Below, one piece after another: positions 1 through 9,879 of a stretch of DNA of 64,000 bases. The stretch is from Porphyra umbilicalis (lineage: Eukaryota; Rhodophyta; Bangiophyceae; Bangiales; Bangiaceae). Below the pieces are notes generated by a model, which saw nothing but the letters and a program-made list of their open reading frames with translations, searched no databases and was not told the origin of the DNA. How positions within the stretch are numbered: position 1 is the first letter of the stretch; the number at the start of each line of letters is the position of its first letter. The stretch covers positions 1-64,000 of the forward strand of contig KV918882.1 in assembly GCA_002049455.2 (NCBI GenBank). The letters are read 5' to 3'. The position numbers and the translations under genes were made by a program.

Positions 1-2
1 TG

Positions 3-568
3 ACGGCGCCGTCGCGGCCGCCGTCGTCCTCCTCGGCCGACGGCTCGGGGTCGTGGCCCGCGGCCATGCCGCCGACCGTGCGGCGGTGCTTTTCGGGCCT
101 CAAGACGGAGCTGACCATGTACGCGGCGCTCTCGTCGCTGCTGTTTAAGGAGCTCGCCACCCGCCAAGCGGGGGTGTGTGAGAGCTACGAGATGGACCTG
201 GCCGCGCACGCGTCGCTCGTGGCGGTCGCCGCCGGGGGGGGGGGGGGGGCGACGCGGACCGCGGCGGCGGCGGCGCCGCCGCCGCGACCGCGTCGGCGCA
301 TGCGGGCGCGCCGGCCGAGGCGGGGGCAGGTGCCGGTGCCGGTGCCGGCGCCGGCGCCGCCGGCGCCGGCACGTACGACTCGGCCGCCTCCTTCCTGGCC
401 TCCCACCGCTTGGCGACGGTCGTGGGGTCCCACCTCGACAAGGTTGTGGTGCACCTGCTGCCGCTGTTTCAAAAGCGCTTTTCGGCGTCTGAGCTCGGCG
501 TCCTCGCCCGCCGCCTGGCCGCCGCGCGGCGTGTGAGGGACCGCCTGATGGGCGTGGCCGCGTGCTGA
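3..568 (+). CDS. Hemerythrin-like (HHE) protein, 3' end, 5' truncated by the window, frame broken at a G run
   Basis: The frame is open from the window edge. It reads a short Ser/Pro stretch, then an amphipathic helical segment with GLKTELTMYAALSSLLF, a Glu/Tyr/His-containing helix near 180-230, an Ala/Gly linker, and a final helical pair with SHLDKVVVHLLPLF and ELGVLARRLAAARR, ending at TGA 566-568. The order helix, helix with H/E, linker, H..H-x-x-L-x-P helix resembles the last three helices of hemerythrin cation-binding (HHE) proteins, which bind a di-iron centre; the assignment comes from the motif pattern only. The frame changes across the 16-base G run at 234-249, so one miscounted run would restore it. 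The N-terminus lies outside the window. An unrelated helical protein is the main alternative. Confidence 0.45.
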
Positions 569-3130
569 GCGCCGCGCGGGCCCCGTGTGTGGCGCTCGCG
601 TGGCGTTGTGCGCCGCGCCGTTTGGTGTATTATTGGCCCCTGTGCGGCGTGTGCGCGTGCGTAGGTGGGTGTGCGACGCGGTGGCCCTCCGGTTCCCCAC
701 TCTCGTCTTGTTTCCTCTTCCCCTGCTCCCCGCTTCTCCCATTGTTGCTCGCCTCTTCATCCCGTGTACAGTATTTGATGTTGCTTTACCGCGCACCGGC
801 GGGGCCGACGCCCCCCCGCCCGCCCGTCGGCCCGTACGTCCCCGTGTCGGCGCTGCCGCTGCCGTCTGCCACAGACTGCAGTCTGCGGCATGACTTCAAT
901 TGGTGCGGGCGCCCTCTCCCCAAGACGCAATTTGCTCCCCTCGCCGCCGCGCCGTATGGCCCCAGACCCGCCCCTGTCACGTGGCCGCCGCCCGTGCGGG
1001 CGGGGCCGCCCACGTGCGGCGGCGCGACGCGGCGGCGGCGCCCGCCGCGCGGCCAAGCGGCGGTCCGCCGCCCGGCGGCGGGGGCGCGGGTCCCCGACCG
1101 GGCGCCGCCGCGCACGCCCCCCCACGCGTCGGCTCGTTCCGCGCAACGCGCCCGACTTGCCCACGCCCCCCCCACGCGTCGGCTCGTTCCGCGCAACGCG
1201 CCCGACGTGCACGCACGGCGGCGCTGGGCGGGGCGGGGCGGCGGCGGTCGGCGCGCGGCCGCGGCGCGCCCCGCGCCGCCCCGCGGCGGCGGGTGCCCCG
1301 GTCGGCCGACGGCCGCCGCCGGCGCGGCGGCGGCTGCCTACGGGCCCGGTGGGGGGTCTCGCACCGCCCCGCGGCGGCGCACGTGCCGCCCGCGCGCCGC
1401 GTGCCGAGGCGCCACCCGCGCCGCCGCGCCGGCGGGGAGGAACGGGCGTCGGCGGGGGGAACCGCCGCCCGCCACCCGCCCCCCGCCGCCCTCTCCCCCC
1501 GCCGCCCGCCGCCCGCCACCCCTCCCCGCCCGCCGGCGGCGCCCCCCCCCGCCCGCGCACGCGTCGGCGGCGGTGCCGCGGTGGCGCGTCGGGGGCGGCC
1601 GCCGCCGCGACGCGGCGGCGGGACCGCGGGGGGGGGGGGGGCGCTGCCGCCGCGCCGTGGCCTCGATCCCACCGGCGGGCGGGCGGGCGGGGGGGGGGGG
1701 GGGGAGGGGGGGGGTGCGCCCTATCCATCATCCCCCCTTCCTTGGGGGGGGAGGACGGCCCGCCGCCCGCCGCGGCGCGCCCCCCCCCCGCCGCCGCCGC
1801 CGCCGTCGCGCCAGTGCCGCCGCGTCGGCGGGCGGTTGCAGGCGGGTGTCCCCGTTTGGGGCCGACGCCGCTCCCCCCCGGTTGTCGGGGGCGGCGGCGG
1901 CGCCCCCGCGGCGGGGACCCGTCGTGGGCGGCCACCCCCGGAGCGTCGGCCGCGCGCCGCCGGCGCGGGGCGCCAACGGCGACCGCGGCGCGCGCCACGT
2001 CGGCCGGGTGGGGTCGCCGCGCCCCCCGCCCCGCCGCCATTGCGGGCTCCCCGGGTGGGGCACGAGCCCCGCCACGGGTCGGGCGCGGCGTGCGGCGGGC
2101 GGGGGTTGCACCTGGGAGCACGCCCGCGGCGGTCTCCCATCGTCCCCGTGGCTGCCGCCCCGCCCTGCGAGCCGCCGGCGGGGGTGCGGTCGGCGGTTGG
2201 CGCCGGCCGGCAGGGACGCGCCGGCCCACACACAGCAGGCCGGCCGAGCGGCCGGTGGCAGCGCGGTCGGCAGGGGTGGCGGGGGTGTGCCCCGCACGAG
2301 GAGGGGCGTGGCCCGCCTGGGGGTGGTGGGGAGACACGGCTTTCGTCGTAGACGGGAGGTCACGGGAAATGGCCCTTCCGTGGACCCATGGCGGTGACGG
2401 TGGCATCCCGTCCTCGTCATGACAACAGGGCAACGTCAGCGACCACCATAGTGCTGCGCACGGGTGCCATCCCAGCAGTTAACGGCTCTTGACGCTGCAA
2501 CCACAGGCGCCTGGTCGGCCTCCTCACGAGCCACTTTGACGCTGCTGCACGCTGGCACCCGGTCCAACCGACATGGTGATGCTCGACGAGCGGCCTCATC
2601 ATGCCTGTGGTCATCATCAGGGGGGCAGTCCACCAGTGTAGCGGGTTCCAGGAGCGCTTGTCAGCCGGCACTCGGTGACGCTCGGCTTTGCGCTGCCAGC
2701 GGCATGGCCGCAGGGTGGCGCCACCAGATGCTCGGGAGGGAGCCCACTCGCATCCTGTTCGCCACGTCGGTACATTTTTGCCACGTCGGTCACACGAATG
2801 GTTGTCCTGGAGGATCTGCTGACGACACCAGCAATTTGTTCTCGCCCCCGTGTATCAATTGAAAAAGAAACTTCCAGGCCCCGCGAGTTGTGTCCAAACC
2901 GTGCGACAACTGGACGCACTCGACGGTTTTGCGCCGACATCACGGCTCCACGGCCTGACGTCACCGCGGTTGTGAACGACAGCGGTGGCGGCCTTCCCTC
3001 GTCGCGTCAGCCCGATGGGGTTTCCTACACGCGTGGCCGACCGAGCCCACTGCCGCGCGGGTCAAGCACACAAGAAAGCTGGAGACGAAGCCCGACTAGA
3101 CTGGGGTGCGCCCCTCACGCCGCGACTGCA
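569..3130. other. Intergenic DNA; 780-2400 extreme GC low complexity with a 50-bp tandem duplication
   Basis: No gene is supported. From about 980 to 2330 the sequence is almost only G and C, is open in several frames on both strands, and encodes only Arg/Pro/Gly/Ala in each, so its open frames reflect composition. A 50-bp unit containing ACGCGTCGGCTCGTTCC occurs twice in tandem (from 1121 and from 1171). A G run lies at about 1690-1703. The 2400-3130 part has ordinary complexity and nothing recognisable. Confidence 0.6.
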
Positions 3131-3136
3131 AAAGAG

Positions 3137-3144
3137 AATAAAAG
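3137..3144 (+). promoter_or_regulatory. TATA-type box (AATAAAAG)
   Basis: An AT-rich box in GC-rich surroundings, about 150 nt upstream of the ATG at 3289. Similar boxes at comparable distance precede other genes here (7058, 15974, 34181, 46059). Inferred core promoter. Confidence 0.45.
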
Positions 3145-3288
3145 GCCTTGATGCCGAGGCTGCTCGATCCGTTGCCCCCCTCACGCCTGCGCTCGGTCCC
3201 TCTCAACCTCCTGCCCTACTACTGACCGCGCAGCTCTCGTGGTGCACACTTGTCCTACCTTCTCGCCACTGCCTCATCCTCGTCGGCC

Positions 3289-4026
3289 ATGGCTCGCCGT
3301 CGTGCCGTGCAGCTGGTGCCCGTCCTCTTGCCGCTGGTGCTCCTTCTCGCCTCGTCCGCATCGCATGGCAACACGCTGGCGTCTACCCACGGACGCAGCG
3401 ACCTCAACACGACGATCGCCTTGCCGTCGCCACCCACCCTCGAGCCCGTAGGTCGTACGACGGGCGCCGACCGTCCTTCCCTAGGCGTGGCCGCTTCTGC
3501 CCGTCGCTCCAAATGCGGCCAGGGGGCCGGCCTTCCACAGAACAACTGGGAAATTCCCGACCCTTCCTCTGTCCTCAAGACGGAACCTAGCCTGGGCAAA
3601 AGAGTCGTGATTTCAGGATCGCCCACAAACACGTCGGGTACGGTGGTATACGAGGCGGTTGTCAATGGCACGACCGTCAGGTGGGTACACATGATCCTCC
3701 AAGCCTCCGATGACAAAGACGACGTGCGCCCGGTGCAGCTGCTGAGGAGGGACTGGCCCAAAATCCTCGAGAAGGCCAACATCGACGGACCACCCTTCCT
3801 GACTGCACCGGGACTCTACCGCGACATGTTCCGCGCTTGGGAGACCGAGGCCGTGAGGCAGGTGCACCGTTACCCGCTGCGATTCTTCTACAAGTTCTAC
3901 AAATTCGGCACCTATGGGGACCCGAACCGGCCGAAATATTTTGACGTGGCTTCGGTTTGGGGTGACAAAACCAACGAGGTGATCGGATATGAGAACATAC
4001 AGGCGCGGGGCTTTGCCAACGTCTAG
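3289..4026 (+). CDS. Small secreted protein, family member 1 (unknown function)
   Basis: A 245-residue protein starting at the ATG with an evident signal peptide: MARRR, then a Leu/Val-rich core to about residue 25. A variable Ser/Thr/Pro-rich stretch follows, and from about residue 95 a folded-looking domain with several NxT/NxS sites. The last 65 residues align by eye with the genes at 7226 and 10184: an aromatic FRAWE-type helix, a paired YKFYKFG strand, GDPNRPKYFDVAS, and a terminal QARGFANV before the stop, matching EARGFSNA and EARRFSNE in the relatives. It has only one or two Cys, so this is not a Cys-knot effector. The family was not recognised. It is the most diverged of the three and lacks the Pro-rich linker. 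A TATA-type box lies 150 nt upstream. Confidence 0.8.
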   Translation: MARRRAVQLVPVLLPLVLLLASSASHGNTLASTHGRSDLNTTIALPSPPTLEPVGRTTGADRPSLGVAASARRSKCGQGAGLPQNNWEIPDPSSVLKTEPSLGKRVVISGSPTNTSGTVVYEAVVNGTTVRWVHMILQASDDKDDVRPVQLLRRDWPKILEKANIDGPPFLTAPGLYRDMFRAWETEAVRQVHRYPLRFFYKFYKFGTYGDPNRPKYFDVASVWGDKTNEVIGYENIQARGFANV

Positions 4027-4188
4027 GGCGACGACGGGGCCGTCATACAAGTGGCAGACGGCGGCTTGTTCAAGGCCCGATCGGGGCGAGCCTGCGCATT
4101 CGCCCACTCTAGCCGAGGCCGTTGAGAGTTGGGTAGTAGCGGCAATTGTCCCCAGGTTCGCTGGCGGCGGCCGCCCGCGCGGCCAAGG

Positions 4189-4196
4189 AATAAAAG
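4189..4196 (+). promoter_or_regulatory. TATA-type box (AATAAAAG)
   Basis: Same octamer as at 3137, about 216 nt upstream of the ATG at 4405. It suggests a transcript starts near 4220, whether or not the open frame there is a real gene. Confidence 0.35.
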
Positions 4197-4404
4197 CAGA
4201 GCGCATTGTTCGATTCCCCTGCTCGCCGACGCACCTACTTTCGTGTCGTACGTGCCACTCGCGCGTGACCCCCACGCACGCACTCGGCCCGTCCACTTGT
4301 ACACAGCATACAGCATCTGCCCCACGCACCCGTTAGCAGTTTCCACGCCACCCATCCGGCGGGCCACCCACCCACCCGGCGGGCCGCCCCGCCTCGCCGC
4401 CATC

Positions 4405-4875
4405 ATGGAGGTGCTCCGACCCCGCACGCCATGCCCCACCACGTTCCCCGCACCAAAGGCAGGCGTCCGGCACGCCGTCGCTCGCGCTGCACCACCGCGG
4501 GCGCCGCGCTCCCCGCTCCCCGCCCCCGCTGTCGCAGGCGTTCCCTGCGCCAGTGCGAGCCGGCGCGGCCTGGCTCCCCGCAACCGGCGAACCTCGTCCG
4601 CGATCGGGCCGGGCAGTCAATCCATGGCCGTGCCTCTTTTCGTCGACGGGTGGCGGCGGCTTGGAGAGACGAGACACCGCGTGCCGCATCCCGCGCTGGC
4701 AGTTCCGCTTTCGATAGCCTCACTCAGATCCCCGCCATTGGTGAACCACCGTCCAGTCCTCCTTTCGAGCCCATCCAGTGGTGCAACAATCAGGGGCATG
4801 GCGCGGGACCCGTCGCCCCGACTCGCCTCCGTCAACCCGCTGGGACGCCTTGATGCCCGGCGGTCAACAGTCTAG
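4405..4875 (+). CDS. Hypothetical protein, doubtful
   Basis: A 156-residue open frame beginning with MEVLRPRTP downstream of a TATA-type box. It is rich in Arg, Pro, Ala and Ser with no domain, signal peptide or membrane segment visible. A second frame is open over almost the same interval (4431-4853), so coding is not well supported. The promoter-like box is the only positive reason to list it; a non-coding transcript is equally plausible. Confidence 0.2.
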   Translation: MEVLRPRTPCPTTFPAPKAGVRHAVARAAPPRAPRSPLPAPAVAGVPCASASRRGLAPRNRRTSSAIGPGSQSMAVPLFVDGWRRLGETRHRVPHPALAVPLSIASLRSPPLVNHRPVLLSSPSSGATIRGMARDPSPRLASVNPLGRLDARRSTV

Positions 4876-5839
4876 CGGGGACAGCAGACACGGGCAGGGG
4901 CGCCCCAACCCACACGCGCCGTATCCGTCTGACCCCAATTCTCAGCAACTGGCCTTTGATGAAGGCTTAATCTCATCCCCACTGGAAAAGAAAAAAATGG
5001 CTCGCCTCAGGAGAGTCTCGCGGGGTCGGGGGTCTTTTCCGTTTCCGCTGGAGCGCTCCCGTTCTCCTGCTGGAAAATGCACCCATGAAAATGTCTGCTC
5101 CAGTTCTTGACACAATGATTTCTCATATGAGAACGGCTCGGAATCGCACATTACTGTCAAAAACTTATTACGAACGGAGTATTTGATCACCTGGGAGCCC
5201 CGAGTTCAAATCCTGGTGTCGCCTTCCACCACGCGAAGGTGCTTTGTGGACAGCGAAGGGAGTGCGTGCAGCTCTTATCGCTTCGCAGAGGAGGGGCGCA
5301 TGAATTGTTGAGGAACCTCTGGGGTCATGAGACACAGAGACTTGCTAAAAACAACACATTGGACGGAGGTCGAGAGTCGAGCAGGGGGGACTGAGGGGGG
5401 GAGGCGTGCGGGGAAGGCTACAGCCCAAGGACTGAGGTCGGGACGGGGGGCGCACGGGTGGGGGGGGAAGGGGGACGGATGAGAAGGGGGTGGGTGGGTT
5501 AGGGGGGCTCAGGGCCTGTCAGATGGACGATAAAATTATGAGTAAGTCTGTGCTGGTACGCAGAGAACTGGAACGGGTTTGTGCTGTGGTGACATGAAGG
5601 GCGGGGGATGGGGGGGGCGATAGTTAGCCCTGAAAAGTCCCCACAGTACAATGCGACCACGAAACTCAGGAGCGACGCCAGGAACCTAATTTCATATGTA
5701 AACACTGTCGATTTCCCACACAAGCCCGATTTGCTAAAAACTGGTACAAGTGTGAAGTACTGGTGTCAGACGGATACGCCATCCCACTCGGACGAGCGCA
5801 GTGCGGTGCAGCAGAACCTGCAGCGGAAGATCCCCGCCA
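4876..5839. other. Intergenic DNA, no feature seen
   Basis: Ordinary-complexity DNA with G-rich patches (5380-5520). No convincing coding frame. A T-loop-like string near 5200 does not extend to a tRNA fold. Confidence 0.5.
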
Positions 5840-5974
5840 TACAGCCGTCCTCCAAATATCCCACACTCCAACAGTTGCAAAATAGTTCCAATTCGGCCTC
5901 TGCGGGGTCGTAGAGGCCGATTTAGAACTCATTTGCAACTGTTGGAGTGCGAGATTTTTGGGAGAACGGCTGTA
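5840..5974. repeat. Imperfect inverted repeat, fold-back element (about 61-bp arms)
   Basis: Left arm 5840-5900 (ACAGCCGTCCTCC to CGGCCTC) and right arm about 5912-5974 (GAGGCCGA to GGCTGTAC) are reverse complements with scattered mismatches; both contain CACTCCAACAGTTGCAA or its complement. The loop is about 11 nt. The structure suits a small MITE-like fold-back or a long RNA hairpin. No target-site duplication was identified. Confidence 0.75.
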
Positions 5975-6003
5975 CAGTCAATCCCCGACCTCGTCACACC
6001 CGC

Positions 6004-6025
6004 TAAAGGCCCAGGTGGGCCTTTA
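6004..6025. repeat. Perfect 10-bp inverted repeat, 2-nt loop
   Basis: TAAAGGCCCA and TGGGCCTTTA separated by GG. It lies 30 bp beyond the long fold-back at 5840-5974; function unknown. Confidence 0.6.
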
Positions 6026-6629
6026 ACGAGTCGACCGACGATCGCGCCCAGAGAGGCGATCAAGGCACATTCTCACATCGCGCAAGGCTCTGAGCACCAT
6101 TTCAGTGACCGACCTGCGTTGATCGCATCAGGAGGGCAGCTTCTGGTCACGATTGTTGATGAAGTAGCCTTCTAAACTGGCTGTGGCAATAGTGCTGGCA
6201 GGTGCATTTCGTGCCGTAGGGGTGAGCCATCACCGAGGATTGACGGCGGGGACGATCCCTCGGGCGGGGCGGTGGGAAGCCTCTGCTGCCGGCGGGAGCC
6301 GCGGACGATCTTGCGCCCCGCGTGCGGGCGCAGCGGCCCCTCAGCATCATCACAGGCGGGGCACCCCGCCGCGCCCCACGTGGCGGGTCGCCGCCCGCAC
6401 GCGCGGCCGCCGTGACCGACCCGTGCCACGGCAAAACGCTCTCCCCTCAGCTGTCGAGCCTAGCAGCCGCCATTGAGCCCCTTGGGCGGGGGGGAGGTGC
6501 CTGCTGCTGAAGGGGACGAGCCGCAGGCCATCTCCCCGCCGCCGCCGATGGAGATGGGCGAGTGGGTTTTTCACGCCGGGAAATCAGCACCGTTGTGGCG
6601 CTACGCTAAAAACACGGCCGGCTCCTTCT

Positions 6630-7018
6630 GGACGGTGCTTGTGTTGACCTGCGGCGGGAAGAGCCCAACCCGCTGCTCAAAGGGTGTTGCCCGCTGCCGA
6701 GCGTGCCGCGCACGGCGGGTAGGAGTACCCGCTGGAGTCCCTCGGCCGATGTTGGCGGGTGAAGAAGCTGCTGGGGAGCACCCCCGCCCCACGTACGGGA
6801 GAGCGTTGAATGCGCTAGTCCTCCAGGACGGCGCTTGTGTGGACCTGCGGTGGAGAGAGCCCCACCCGCTGCCCAAGGGGTGTTGCCCGCTGCCGAGCGT
6901 GCCGCGCTCGGCGGGTAGGAGTACCCGCTGGGGCCTCTCCGCCGATGCACGCGCCACAGTGAAGAAGCTGCTGGGGAACACCCCCGCCCCACGTACGGGA
7001 GAGCGTTGGATGCGCCAG
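6630..7018. repeat. Two-copy tandem repeat of about 197 bp upstream of the 7226 gene
   Basis: Units 6630-6826 and 6827-7018 share GGACGG(T/C)GCTTGTGT at the start, the block TGTTGCCCGCTGCCGAGCGTGCCGC in the middle and CACGTACGGGAGAGCGTTG near the end. Both lie just upstream of the TATA box at 7058, so they may be duplicated promoter or enhancer sequence; that role is inferred from position. Confidence 0.8.
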
Positions 7019-7057
7019 TGTGCTTCTCGAGCGGGGGGAGGAGCCACCGGCAAAGTG

Positions 7058-7065
7058 TATAAAGG
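7058..7065 (+). promoter_or_regulatory. TATA box (TATAAAGG)
   Basis: Located 161 nt upstream of the ATG at 7226 and directly after the 197-bp tandem repeats. Near-canonical TATA box in GC-rich DNA. Confidence 0.6.
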
Positions 7066-7225
7066 CGGCCGTCCACCGGGCCAGTATTCCTTCTGGTCTG
7101 CACCACCAGAGTCGCATCCACACGCACACAAGCCCAACAGTCGTTGCCCACATCTTCTTGAGGTTTCTCTCCAGGGCCAGCTGCGCCAGAGTCTCCGACA
7201 CACGCCGTCTTGAACAACACTCGCC

Positions 7226-7989
7226 ATGCCTCGCCACTCTCCACTGCGGCTGCTGCCGCTAGTGACGGTGCTGCTGCCCCTCTTTGCGCCGTCGGCGGCG
7301 GTCGACTCTCTCCTGGCCGTCGCCCACGACGGTGGCGTCTTCGCTGTAGCGCCCGCCGCACCCCCGCCGCCCTCCCCGCCGTCCACCCCGCCGCTCGCCC
7401 CGCTGCCACCCGCCGTGGGGGCGGCCGCCTCCCCCCAGACGGGCGCCCCCCCCCCCCCCTCCTGGATCTCCACCCGGTCGACCGCGTGGGCGGCTGCGAG
7501 GACAGCTGGCCGATCGCTGACGCGTTCCGGATCATACAGCGCCCCCTCGGTCACGCCGTGCGCTCCCCCATCCCCGACCTCCCCACCGCAGCCGCCGTCG
7601 GACCCCCCGACGGCATGGCCATCTGGGCGGCCGTCCACCTCGGGCCCCGCACCGAAATCGGGCGGCCGGCGGAGCTCGCGCGGCGGGACTTTATCACCTT
7701 CCGCCGCCGCCCGATCGACGGCTCGGCGACGGGGGACGCCGCCCGCCCGTGGCCGTCGTGGCCGACCGTGCCAGCGTTTACGGGGTGCGCGTGGCGCAAT
7801 TTTGAGCGCCGCATCCTTGACGCGGCGGCGGCGCGGCCAGTGTCCGTCTACTTTAGGTTTGAGGGCTATGGCGTGGGGGGGGACCGGCGCCTCCCGCGGA
7901 CCGCGAAGGTGGCTTTTTCGTCGGACGAGTACTTGTCCCCGGGGCACTACCGGAGCCACCGCGAGGCGCGGGGGTTTTCTAACGCGTAG
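7226..7989 (+). CDS. Small secreted protein, family member 2, frame broken at a C run
   Basis: The start is fixed by a close match with the paralogue at 10184: both open MxRHxxLRLLPLVT, a signal peptide, followed by SAAVDSLL. A Pro/Ala-rich linker follows, then about 170 residues conserved with the paralogue: GPPDGMAIWAAVH, FITFRRRP, WPSWPTVPAF, VSVYFRFEGYG, and the terminal EARGFSNA. The frame changes at the 13-base C run 7446-7458 inside the proline linker; the paralogue reads straight through the same place. So this is either a sequencing-length error or a recent break. Both halves look well conserved, which favours a functional gene. Function unknown; secretion is inferred from the signal peptide. 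Confidence 0.75.
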
Positions 7990-8314
7990 GGGGGGCGGGG
8001 CGCCGCGTTGGGGGGGGGGGGGTGGGGGGGGCGCATGCGCGGCGGTGGGCAAGGGGACGGCGTCAGGAGGCGTGAGGCAGCGACACGGAGACACGAAGGC
8101 GAGTGGGGTATGTGCATTAACAAAAGAACGGCCGTGCGTTTGTCGGTCGGGCCACCCACTCCCCGCCCCGCCCCCTCTCGTGCGTAAAAAGAACAGCAGA
8201 GTCCCACCGTGGTCCACACACACACACGCACACGGCACACGCACACACAGTGAAAGAATTCCCTCCCCTCCACACCCCTTACGGCCGCCCCGCCGCCCCG
8301 ACCACCTCCCCCCC

Positions 8315-8500
8315 TCACGCGCCGTGGCGCCCCGCGGTCAACCAGTAGGCGCGCCTACCCGCGTCTGCCGCCCAAAACACGTACGTCCGCTGCCCCGTCA
8401 CGAGCTCCGAACAGCGCCCTCCCCCGCCACGCCGCGGCCGCACCGCCAACGTGGCCAACACAATCATCACGGAGTGGCCGAGGTTGACGACGGCGCCCGC
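8315..8500 (-). pseudogene. PH-domain C-terminal fragment (copy A)
   Basis: Read on the minus strand, a single frame gives VNLGHSVMIVLA, an Arg/Gly linker, then ELVTGQRTYVFWAADAG and AYWLTAG, ending at TGA 8315-8317. This is the pattern of the last strands and C-terminal helix, with its Trp, of a pleckstrin-homology domain. The same stretch occurs at about 17880-18030 with R for Q and R for W. The N-terminal half of the domain is missing, so it is probably a duplicated fragment. It lies tail-to-tail with the 7226 gene, an arrangement repeated at 17.3-18 kb. Confidence 0.6.
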
Positions 8501-8694
8501 CCCCCCCCGCCGTCGCCGCCGTCGCCGCCGCCGCCGCCACCGCTGCCTCCGCCCGCCGCGGCATCGTCGGGCGGAGGCTCGGCCGACGTACGTTCTGACC
8601 CTTCTTCTCGTGCCACTTCACCCGCTAGGAGGGCAACCGCCTGGGGGCGGGACGTCAGCCGCGACCCCAGGCCCGACGGCCACCGTGTGATCTA

Positions 8695-9374
8695 CAAGTG
8701 TAGTGATGCACACATATACTTAGAACAAGGGGCTTGCTCTCCGTTTCAGCTGTGGCAGTCTTCATTCGTGTCCTCAGGGATCTGAAGGCGTGTCAGTGTT
8801 GCAAGGGTCGCGATGACGCTATGAGCGAATGGAGTTACGTGGCTGAGAAGGACTGTCATGCCACAGGGGTCACAGGGCCCGGACGGTGCCTGCCCCCCTG
8901 CCCCCCCTCACCGCCCCGAGTTGCGCGCGGCGACCGCCCGCAGCGACTTCCGGGGTTCAAAGCGCCCACGATGACCCGCGGGTGATCGTGCCTGCGCGCC
9001 AGCTTCTGCTGCGGCGGCGCGTCGGCGGTTGCTGACGCCATCTACCGGTGCGGTTAGAGGCGCCCCGTAGCGCGGCGGTCGATCTCACCCGCCCGCCCGT
9101 GCGTTGTCTCGGCCGCGCGCAGGTGCGCTGCGCGGCCGGGTGACGGCCCCGCCCGTAGGCGTTGCGCCACGCCGGCGGGCAGTCGCCTCTGCGGTGGCGG
9201 CGACGGCACCCCTTTTCCCGCCCCACGCCCCCCCCGCCACGGCAACGTGGCTGTACGTGCCCCCGTGCGTGCTCGCGGCCATGGAGCCGGCCGGCGGGCC
9301 CAGTGTCGATGCGTCGCCGAGCGCGCCACCGCCATGAAGGCCAGGGTACAGTATTGCACGCACGTGCCTGGAAT
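8695..9374. repeat. Dispersed repeat, copy A (about 680 bp; partner 42168-42853, same orientation)
   Basis: Alignable by eye almost end to end with the second copy, from GTGTAGTGATGCACACAT to GCACGCACGTGCCTGGAAT. The strand is arbitrary. Short frames are open in both copies, but most differences between copies change the amino acid, which argues against a conserved protein. No terminal inverted repeat was seen. Confidence 0.85.
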
Positions 9375-9700
9375 TTACAGTATTCAGGCAGGCACCCAAT
9401 GAGGCCGCAAGGATACAACGATTGGCCAGCAGCCGAGCACGTGTTTGATGAGACAGCGCCGTAGAGCCACACGCTGCCTACGTGCCCTAGAAATCCAGCC
9501 CCGCTCCAGATGCTGACAAGACCTGACGTGTTCGGACTCAGTGCCGCCACGTTCCGGAGAACAGGTGGGACTCCTCGAGTATTTTACGCCAATGGTGAAA
9601 ATTAAGTGAGGTCGGCCGATACGTGCTGGCCCAATCATATCTCATCCGCGCTACGCGTCTCGTGCGAGCATCAACAGAAACGGTTCCGCGTCTCTGACCC

Positions 9701-9879
9701 AGAGGGTCATTCTAGGATACACCAGCCAGAACGCCCCGAACGTCCGAACGCTGAACGGCCATATCGAAATCCCATTGGGCGACGTGGCCTCAGCTGGGAT
9801 GCTTGGCCAATGGAATTGCAATATGGCCGTTCAGCGTTCAGACGTTCGGGGCGTTCGGGCTGGTGTAGAATGGCCCTCT
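9701..9879. repeat. MITE-like fold-back element, arms of about 75 bp
   Basis: Left arm 9701-9778 (AGAGGGTCATTCTA to CCCATTGG) and right arm 9807-9879 (CCAATGGAATTGC to TAGAATGGCCCTCT) are reverse complements. The best-matched core contains GAACGCCCCGAACGTC and GAACGCTGAACGGCCATAT. The loop is about 28 nt. It sits about 300 bp upstream of the 10184 gene. Confidence 0.85.

Noticed and set aside
562-2433. Long open frames on both strands across the GC tract
   Set aside because: Several frames are open at once and all encode Arg/Pro/Gly/Ala strings; explained by lack of A/T and hence of stop codons.
5190-5225. Possible tRNA (GAGTTCAAATCC string)
   Set aside because: The T-stem does not pair properly and no D-arm, anticodon arm or acceptor stem could be found upstream.
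8734-8985. Short open frames shared by both copies of the dispersed repeat (also 9104-9337, 42208-42444, 42499-42819)
   Set aside because: Frames are open in both copies, but most differences between copies alter the amino acid, which indicates neutral drift.
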